Below, one piece after another: positions 58,052-64,000 of a stretch of 64,000 nt of DNA. Position 1 is the first letter of the stretch. The number at the start of each line of letters is the position of its first letter. The position numbers and the translations under genes were made by a program. Below the pieces are notes generated by a model. That model worked only from the letters and a program-made list of their open reading frames with translations, was not told where the DNA came from and ran no database searches. Source of the DNA: Desulfopila inferna (lineage in GTDB: Bacteria > Desulfobacterota > Desulfobulbia > Desulfobulbales > Desulfocapsaceae); NCBI RefSeq assembly GCF_016919005.1, contig NZ_JAFFQE010000007.1:124001-188000 (forward strand), in the 5' to 3' direction.

Positions 58052-59028
58052 TGCGCTTTTTCAAAATATTTCTGATCTCCATAGTCTTCGCTGCCGGGGT
58101 TGCCTGGCTCAGTTACACCTTCTGGCACGCTTACCAGCCCAAGCCACTCCAATTGCAGGGCCAGGTAGAAGCACAGCAGTATAATATCAGCTCAAAAATA
58201 GCCGGTCGTATTGATCAGGTTTTTGTCCGAAAAGGAGATCTGATCGAAAAAGGTCAGCTTGTTTTTACCATCTTCAGTCCGGAAATTGACGCTAAACTGG
58301 CACAGGCCGTTGCCGGAAAGGATGCTGCTGATGCCCTTGCCAAAGAAGCAAATACAGGGGCAAGAAAACAGCAGATTGAAGCAGCTCGGGAGCAGTGGAA
58401 GCAGGCAAAAGCTGCCGCTGACCTCAAGGAAAAGACCTTCCACCGTATAGACAGTCTCTACAGCGATGGAGTTGTGGCCGAGCAGAAGCGGGATGAAGCG
58501 TATTCCCAATTCCAGGCTGCTCGATTTGCCGCCAATAGCGCCTACCAGATGTTCAAAATGGCGGAAGAGGGAGCCCGCAATGAGGAGATAGAGGCGGCAG
58601 AAGGCAAGGCGCGCATGGCTGCAGGTGCCGTGGCTGAGGCAGAGGTCTATGCAGCCGAGACACGTATCGAGAGCTGGCATGGAGGTGAGGTTTCCCAGGT
58701 TCTCCTTCAATCCGGTGAACTTGCTCCTCAGGGATTTCCCGTAGTCACCATATTAGATATGAATGATGCCTGGGTGGTTTTCCATGTTCGTGAAGATCGG
58801 CTTGCAGAATTTGCCAAAGGAACCGAATTCACTGCTTCAATTCCATCTCTTACCAACAGCAGCCAGCGTTTTAGGGTAAGCCACGTTGCCGTTATGGGAG
58901 ATTTTGCGACCTGGCGTGCCACGAATAGTGACAAGGGGTTTGATATGCGAAGCTTCGAAGTTGAAGCCCGACCGATCAACCCAATAGAAGGCTTGCGGGC
59001 CGGGATGAGTGTTCTGGTCCAAAAATGA
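58051..59028 (+). CDS. HlyD-family membrane fusion protein (YhiI/YbhG-like)
   Basis: A 325-residue adaptor with an N-terminal membrane anchor (about 6-25). The lipoyl half-motif is QYNISSKIAGRIDQVFVRKG, with a long coiled-coil hairpin between about 80 and 190, and the return barrel strand VSQVLLQSGELAPQGFPVVTI. It links the permeases to TolC. It overlaps tolC by 1 bp and the next permease by 4 bp, so translation is coupled. Confidence 0.92.
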   Translation: MRFFKIFLISIVFAAGVAWLSYTFWHAYQPKPLQLQGQVEAQQYNISSKIAGRIDQVFVRKGDLIEKGQLVFTIFSPEIDAKLAQAVAGKDAADALAKEANTGARKQQIEAAREQWKQAKAAADLKEKTFHRIDSLYSDGVVAEQKRDEAYSQFQAARFAANSAYQMFKMAEEGARNEEIEAAEGKARMAAGAVAEAEVYAAETRIESWHGGEVSQVLLQSGELAPQGFPVVTILDMNDAWVVFHVREDRLAEFAKGTEFTASIPSLTNSSQRFRVSHVAVMGDFATWRATNSDKGFDMRSFEVEARPINPIEGLRAGMSVLVQK

Positions 59029-60194
59029 CGGTGCCATCCTTTGCATCCATGGTGACCCGGGAATGGAGGGTTCTGCTGCACGATCCCTGGCTGGTATCTC
59101 TGGTCAGCTGGGTCCCGATCCTGCTTTTTTTTCTCATGTGGGCTATTTTTTCACAGGGAATCGCCAGAGACCTTCCGGTCGGAGTGGTTGACCTCGACAA
59201 AAGCCAGACCTCCAGAGCTCTTATTCGCCATTACGATGCCAGTCCTGCCCTTGAAATAACATATGATTATCTCAATATACGACAGGGAGTGGATGACCTT
59301 CGTACTGGAAAAATCTATGGTTTGGTTATCATTCCTGATGAGCTTGAAAAGAGAATGATCATCGGTCGACCGCCACAGGTGAGCGCTTTTGTTAACAATC
59401 AATTTCTGCTGATCGGCAAGAATGTGAATTCGGCACTCCTTCAAGCCCAGGGTACTTTTACTGCCAAGGTTGAAACTGTTCAAAAGTTGGCAGCCGGGGC
59501 TCAGGTTTTCGATATGGCACTTTCAGCGGCTGTGCCAATTAGTACCCAGGCAACCCCCTTATTCAACCTCAATAAAAACTATGCGCAGTTTCTTGTTTCC
59601 GCAATACTGCCCGCGGTCTGGCAGATTCTGATGGTGGCGATAACGGTTCTCTCTCTTGCCGCTGAAAAGAGAAGAATGGGCTTCGGTATATGGTTGGGAG
59701 CTTTTCCGGTCAGAGCTTTACTGGCAAAATTTTTACCACTCATCCTTCTTTTTTGGCTGCACGGTCTGTTCTTTCTTTGGTTGATGTATATTTTTCTCGG
59801 CTGGCCTATGCATGGTAACGGGGCCTTGCTGCTTCTTGCCCAGCTTCTTACTGTTTGCGCCAGTATTGGCACGGGTGGCCTGTTCTTTTTTTTGACACAG
59901 GATGCGGCCAGGGGCCTCAGCCTTGCCGCAGCATATGCAGCGCCGGGGCTTGCCTTCATGGGAGTGACCTTCCCGGTTACTGATATGACTCTGCCGGCTA
60001 GAATATGGCGCAATATGCTGCCAATAAGTCACTATATAGAGATTCAATTCGGACAGGTAAATTATGGTGCGCCGCTGTACACAGCTCTGCCGCAGCTGCA
60101 GCAACTTTTACTATTTTTTATTCCGCTCTTGTTGCTCTTCTACAAAGCCAGGAAACTTGGCGCCATACAAAATGAGCATGGGGTCGATCAATGA
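59025..60194 (+). CDS. ABC-2 type permease (YhhJ/YbhR-like), first of pair
   Basis: A 389-residue inner-membrane protein. One N-terminal helix (about 22-45) is followed by a periplasmic domain of about 130 residues (LPVGVVDLDKSQTSRALIR, GKIYGLVIIPDELEK) and five or six C-terminal helices. This is the ABC2_membrane_3 plan. It overlaps the HlyD gene (ATGA) and the following permease gene (4 bp). Such permeases normally work with an ATPase, and none is encoded in this operon. Confidence 0.9.
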   Translation: MTVPSFASMVTREWRVLLHDPWLVSLVSWVPILLFFLMWAIFSQGIARDLPVGVVDLDKSQTSRALIRHYDASPALEITYDYLNIRQGVDDLRTGKIYGLVIIPDELEKRMIIGRPPQVSAFVNNQFLLIGKNVNSALLQAQGTFTAKVETVQKLAAGAQVFDMALSAAVPISTQATPLFNLNKNYAQFLVSAILPAVWQILMVAITVLSLAAEKRRMGFGIWLGAFPVRALLAKFLPLILLFWLHGLFFLWLMYIFLGWPMHGNGALLLLAQLLTVCASIGTGGLFFFLTQDAARGLSLAAAYAAPGLAFMGVTFPVTDMTLPARIWRNMLPISHYIEIQFGQVNYGAPLYTALPQLQQLLLFFIPLLLLFYKARKLGAIQNEHGVDQ

Positions 60195-61375
60195 GCTGGG
60201 CGGATATCTGTAAAAATGAGTTGCGAGCTGTTTTCACCAATCAAGCTATCTTGCTCACTGTCTTCGGTGGGGTACTGCTCTATTCTTTTCTCTATCCGCT
60301 GCCCTACACCAAACAGATCCCAAGAGATCAGCACGTAGTCGTTGTCAATTTGGACGGCAGTCAGCTCAGTCGGCGGCTGGAAAGGATGGTGGATGCGACT
60401 CCACAGGTCCAGCTTAGTTCTCGGGCCTATAGCATCGAAGAAGCACAGCAGATTTTTATCGATGAGAAAATGGCCGGTATTCTCGTTATTCCTGAGAATT
60501 TTTATCGAGACCTGCTCCAGGGGCGGCGGCCCACCCTTTCCTTTGCCGGAGATGCCAGCTATTTCCTGGTTTACGGTACGGTATTGGAGGGACTCGCAAG
60601 CTCCGGTCAGACTCTGGCCGCAAAGGTCAAGATTTTACGGATGGTTATGTCGGGTCAGGCCCTGGCACTGGCAGCAGAGCATTACAGTGCTGTAAAACTC
60701 AATTCCCAACCGGTGTTTAATCCGACAATGGGTTACGTTAATTACGTAATTCCGGCCGTCTTTATACTCATCTTGCATCAGACCTTGATCATGGGCGCAG
60801 GGATCCTTGGTGGTGGACAGAATGAACAGCGTCTGTCGGTGGGAAAAGATTACTGGCTTGAAGCAGATCCATGGAAACTTCTGTTGGTGCGGAGTTCACT
60901 TTTTGTTGCCATCTACTGGTTGCTTTGCATGTATTATTTCGGTTTCAGCTTTTCATTTTACAACATTCCTCACCTTGCAGATTTTTCCGAGTTGAATCTA
61001 CTTATTCTACCCTTCCTGCTGGCTACCACATTTCTAGGCATCAGCCTGGGACTGCTTTTGCCCCGGCGCGAGTTGGCAACCCTGCTGGTTCTCCTCAGTT
61101 CCATGCCGCTTATCTTTGCCTCCGGCTTTATCTGGCCGGCTTCTGCAATCCCCGATCAGTTTACCGCTGTTATACAATTTATTCCTGTTATTCCGGCTAT
61201 CAAGGCTTTTATTGGTCTGAATCAGATGGGAGCCGAGTTTTCGTCGATTCTGCCACTCTGGAAACAACTCTGGTTATGTGCCGCCATCTATGGTTGCATC
61301 GCTTGGTTGCTCCTTCGCAGAAAAGTCTTCTCTTGCAGATTCTCCTCTGCCAGCCTTCCATCTCAACCTATTTAA
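60191..61375 (+). CDS. ABC-2 type permease, second of pair
   Basis: A 394-residue paralogue of the preceding gene with the same layout: N-terminal helix (about 18-38), a periplasmic domain (QHVVVVNLDGSQLSRRLER, EKMAGILVIPENFYRDLLQG) and a C-terminal helix bundle containing LLLPRRELATLLVLLSSMPL. The two would form a heterodimeric export channel. It is the last gene of the operon; an AT-rich 250-bp stretch follows. Confidence 0.9.
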   Translation: MSWADICKNELRAVFTNQAILLTVFGGVLLYSFLYPLPYTKQIPRDQHVVVVNLDGSQLSRRLERMVDATPQVQLSSRAYSIEEAQQIFIDEKMAGILVIPENFYRDLLQGRRPTLSFAGDASYFLVYGTVLEGLASSGQTLAAKVKILRMVMSGQALALAAEHYSAVKLNSQPVFNPTMGYVNYVIPAVFILILHQTLIMGAGILGGGQNEQRLSVGKDYWLEADPWKLLLVRSSLFVAIYWLLCMYYFGFSFSFYNIPHLADFSELNLLILPFLLATTFLGISLGLLLPRRELATLLVLLSSMPLIFASGFIWPASAIPDQFTAVIQFIPVIPAIKAFIGLNQMGAEFSSILPLWKQLWLCAAIYGCIAWLLLRRKVFSCRFSSASLPSQPI

Positions 61376-61633
61376 GACTTGGCAGTTTTTGTTGAAAGGT
61401 TTGCACGTTGTAGAAGAACTTACTGACAATTTCTATTGAAGTTGTTGCCTTTGGTGCCGCTGGCCGGAATGACGGAAAGGGAGCCTGTTTTCGCTGTGTT
61501 ATTACAAGAGGAGGGTACTTAGGGAAGTTGCGGCGCAAAAGTCACCCCGAAATCCACTTCTTATCCTTATTACTTATGCCGATATTGCCAATCCTGACTA
61601 ACGATTTTCCCGAGCACAAGGTCACATTTCCCA

Positions 61634-62088
61634 CTAAGGAATATAAACTTCAATACAGTCCGGGGCAACATAGACATCGCCTATGGTAAGATTGACTGTC
61701 CCTCCATGCACCCCCTTGACATTTCCAATTTGAATGCCTGGATTAAAAGATGCTCCAACAGCTAAGGTGTCAACTACCAGGTCACCAGCCTTTATATCCA
61801 TATTCACAGTGCCTTTGACATCAGAATAAATATGACCGACCTCGATAACCGTTTTTGCATGAACCGACTCGTTTTTGTTATGAACATTGCCGAGCTGAAT
61901 GTTCGTGGTCGCCGGGGGAATCGCTTTCACCTTACTATTGCTGTCGACCACTCCTATTTTGATATCTGTCCGAGAATCGACACCTATGGCCTCGGTAGTA
62001 ATAGAGCCGGTCTCGACTGTCAGATGCTGATATTGAGCCGAATCTCCGGCAAGGACACCGACAGCAATGTCCGCGCCTCTGTTCCCGA
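61634..62088 (-). pseudogene. C-terminal part of the repeat protein, out of frame with the main body
   Basis: From about 62088 the minus strand continues the repeat pattern in another frame: DIAVGVLAGDSAQYQHLTV, TDIKIGVVDSNSKVK, ANIQLGNV-like TTNIQLGNVHNKNE, EVGHIYSDVKGTVNMDI and GIQIGNVKGVHGGTVNLTI, ending CIEVYIP. This makes four more repeats after the frameshift. Its only in-frame start is a GTG at 61951, without a ribosome-binding site. It is best read as the rest of the gene at 62020-63441, separated by one missing base near 62081-62092. Confidence 0.7.
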
Positions 62089-63441
62089 TCCTTGGGCGGA
62101 AGAGACAATATTTTGGGTTGTTACGGTAACTGAGGAGTTGGAAGCACTTCTTCCGAGAATGGCGCCAATCGTCTCACGGGAGGTCCCCGCTCCCAGAATT
62201 CCCCGTGTGGTACCCGAAATATCACCAGTGTTCACCGTGATACTGTTATCGTGACCACCTGCCTTCAAGACTCCAATATCCTGATTGACCTTTCCGCTGC
62301 CGGCAAGGCCCGAGCCCGAACCGCTGACATTGCCTATATTCAGTGAGATTTGATCCTCAGAGCCTGAGCCCTTGCCTAAATCAATCACACCGATAAGTTG
62401 AGATGAGCTCCCTTTGCCGACGATGCCACGTCCGAAATTATAGATCGACCCCATCTTCTCAAAGGAAACCGAACTATTTGAAATCCTCTTGCCGGAAATA
62501 CCACCTACGGCTTGTGTTACAGTCCCGGAGCCCACATATCCAGCTGCTGCATTACTGATAGTAGTATCCTTGTCGACAGTCAGCTGGATTTGGTTCCTAT
62601 GCCCACCCGTTGTAGAATCTATAGTGCCGATCTTCTGTTCTGCCTTGGCGGAAGCCGCGACACCGCCGCCGATATTTTTTACCGCACCTTCAATATCAAC
62701 GTTAATCATGCTGAAATCGGCGTTTCCCTGCATGACGCCGACATCCTGATCCGCCTTTACGTTTGCAGCCAAGCTACCAGCTGCATTACGGATTTTTCCG
62801 CCGATGGTGACTGCCAGGCTGTTGCCAGTCCCGGAGGCTGTTATCTCGCCAACCTGTTGCTTTGCAATCGATTGTGAAGCAATGGCTGCGGCCGTATTAA
62901 CGATACTACCGTCAGCATTTTCTGTGACCTTCGCCTGGTCTGCTTTAGCTCCCTGGCCAACAGATGTTTTACCGACCTGGATCGACCCTATGTTCTGTAT
63001 TGCTTTGGAGTGAGAAGCCAGGGCACCGGCGGCATTAACTATCTGCGAGGCGGTGTGCACATCAATAGTATCAAGAGTGAGATTGTTACCGAACATATCG
63101 CCAATATTCTGCTCTGAATCAGTATACCCTGCCATTGCCGCAGCCGCATTTATGACATCCTTCTCCAGGTCAACATGAAGCTGATCTTGATTAATAGATC
63201 GACTGGCAACCACTCCTATCTTTTCAATCGCTTTTGCATACGCTCCCAATCCCATTCCAGCATTTGCTGCTCCGTTCGCCGTTACACCTATCCTAAGACC
63301 GTTGATCTGCCCATTCCGCTCCTGAGCTGAACCGATAATCTGTTGAGCTCTGGCTTTATAGGACGCCCTCAAGTCATGTCGGTCTATTTTACGCTGGGAT
63401 AGATAACCTTCCAGTCTTGTTTCATGTCGACAACGGTCCAT
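62020..63441 (-). CDS. Repetitive solenoid-like protein of unknown function (frameshifted near its 3' end)
   Basis: The frame encodes about 450 residues made of eleven imperfect repeats of 35-45 residues. The consensus is roughly K-A-x-Q-x-I-G-x-I, a loop with N, x-I-x-V-x-I-x-G-x-I-x-N-A-A-x-G-x-A-A-x-S. Examples are KAIEKIGVV, KAIQNIGSI, KADQDVGVM, KAEQKIGTI and KVNQDIGVL. The alternating hydrophobic pattern with Gly and Asn turns suggests a beta-solenoid, as in large surface proteins. There is no signal peptide. The ATG at 63441 overlaps the HAD gene by 58 bp and its first 20 residues are a shifted reading of that gene; a TTG at 63372 is the alternative. It belongs to no family I recognise. 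Confidence 0.6.
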   Translation of the reverse strand: MDRCRHETRLEGYLSQRKIDRHDLRASYKARAQQIIGSAQERNGQINGLRIGVTANGAANAGMGLGAYAKAIEKIGVVASRSINQDQLHVDLEKDVINAAAAMAGYTDSEQNIGDMFGNNLTLDTIDVHTASQIVNAAGALASHSKAIQNIGSIQVGKTSVGQGAKADQAKVTENADGSIVNTAAAIASQSIAKQQVGEITASGTGNSLAVTIGGKIRNAAGSLAANVKADQDVGVMQGNADFSMINVDIEGAVKNIGGGVAASAKAEQKIGTIDSTTGGHRNQIQLTVDKDTTISNAAAGYVGSGTVTQAVGGISGKRISNSSVSFEKMGSIYNFGRGIVGKGSSSQLIGVIDLGKGSGSEDQISLNIGNVSGSGSGLAGSGKVNQDIGVLKAGGHDNSITVNTGDISGTTRGILGAGTSRETIGAILGRSASNSSVTVTTQNIVSSAQGSGTEARTLLSVSLPEIRLNISI

Positions 63442-64000
63442 CCTTTTGTTTCGGCTTCATCCAACGCTTTGTTGAGTTGACCTATATGAGATTCACGGTC
63501 ATAGGCCCATTCCCGTTCAGCATCGGTGTGGTGAACCAGCAGCCCGAACCGTATACCTTTTCCGGCTGTTGTCCACTGAATCATCTGCAGGTCGCCGTCG
63601 GAATTGCCGAAGGCCGCGATCGGTTGACGGCCGATGTGTATGTTGATGCCAACGGGTTTCCCTTCCTTATCATCGATAAAATTCACTTTCGCTTGCCGTA
63701 CCAATACCGGCTCGTCATTCCGTAATGCGAATGTAGTCACTATGCTGCTGCCCACCACCTGCTCCGGTGGAATGCCATATACTTTTTCTGTCCACGGACG
63801 CATGAACTCAATGCCGCCGCCGGAGACGATAAACGTCTTGAAATCGTTGTCACGCAGATAAGCCAGCAATTCGAGCATCGGCTGAAAGACCATCTCAGTG
63901 TAAAGACGTTCCGTCTTGGGGTGTCGTGCCGTTTCGATCCAATCCTTGACGATATTTTCAAACTCGGTCGTCGTCATACCAGCATGGCTGGCCATAATAA
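63384..64000 (-). CDS. HAD-superfamily phosphatase (N-terminus outside window)
   Basis: The frame is open to the right edge. The visible 203 residues from an internal ATG at 63995 belong to the middle and C-terminus of a phosphoserine-phosphatase-like HAD protein. Present are THAGMTTxEFE-like SHAGMTTTEFENIV, motif II in FKTFIVSGGGIEF and motif III/IV in AAFGNSDGDLQM. The final VVDMKQDWKVIYP is the usual end of the family. The motif I DxD lies outside. Its stop is followed closely by the repeat protein gene. Confidence 0.88.
   Translation of the reverse strand, partial: IMASHAGMTTTEFENIVKDWIETARHPKTERLYTEMVFQPMLELLAYLRDNDFKTFIVSGGGIEFMRPWTEKVYGIPPEQVVGSSIVTTFALRNDEPVLVRQAKVNFIDDKEGKPVGINIHIGRQPIAAFGNSDGDLQMIQWTTAGKGIRFGLLVHHTDAEREWAYDRESHIGQLNKALDEAETKGWTVVDMKQDWKVIYPSVK

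Noticed and set aside
63384-63441. Fusion of the HAD phosphatase with the repeat protein
   Set aside because: They are in different frames and the HAD protein ends at its normal C-terminus, so this is overlap, not fusion.

Overview
The window reads as a stretch of chromosome from a Gram-negative, probably anaerobic bacterium with roughly balanced GC. The gene orders xseB-ispA-dxs and xerC-hslV-hslU, a flavoredoxin-like flavoprotein, a DsrE-family protein, a cytoplasmic molybdopterin oxidoreductase and many two-component regulators suggest Desulfobacterota (Desulfobulbales-like). That placement is inference; no rRNA or other taxonomic marker is present.

Layout. 0-7.4 kb: the N-terminal part of an NtrC-type regulator (cut by the window edge), a GIY-YIG protein, a tatC gene split by a frameshift at a T9 tract, class II aldolase, a UDP-glucuronate epimerase-type SDR, a PilZ protein and an EAL-HDOD protein. 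7.4-18.4 kb: core genes dxs, ispA, xseB (minus), xerC, hslV, hslU (plus), a zinc-ribbon protein and dnaE. 18.8-24.5 kb: a motB-motA pair in reversed order, then a class III fructose-bisphosphatase followed by a GlpX-like protein that lacks the family's metal-binding motifs. 24.9-39 kb: a small basic ORF and lysophospholipase-like hydrolase, a FadH-type reductase, a periplasmic-sensing histidine kinase, a TIGR01777 epimerase, a molybdopterin oxidoreductase with an Asp/Glu racemase, DsrE, DUF2293, and a BaeSR-like two-component system. 39.4-44.1 kb: a tripartite MacAB-type efflux operon divergent from baeSR. 44.2-47.4 kb: flavoredoxin-like protein and a PAS/GAF histidine kinase.

47.5-50.9 kb is an insertion-sequence graveyard (IS5-type fragment, internally deleted IS3, frameshifted IS5-type element with readable ends). 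51.4-61.4 kb holds an acetyl-CoA hydrolase/transferase, a zinc alcohol dehydrogenase, and a TetR-controlled operon (TetR, hot-dog thioesterase, TolC, HlyD, two ABC-2 permeases, no ATPase) behind a clear sigma-70 promoter overlapped by a 20-bp palindrome. 61.6-64 kb has a protein built of about 15 solenoid-like repeats, broken by a frameshift, and a HAD phosphatase cut by the right edge.

The most unusual global feature is the number of short palindromic interspersed repeats. At least five families (called B to F here) fill nearly every long intergenic gap. Several copies start or end exactly at a stop codon of the adjacent gene, and one piece sits inside the baeS-baeR operon. No tRNA, rRNA, CRISPR array or prophage was seen.
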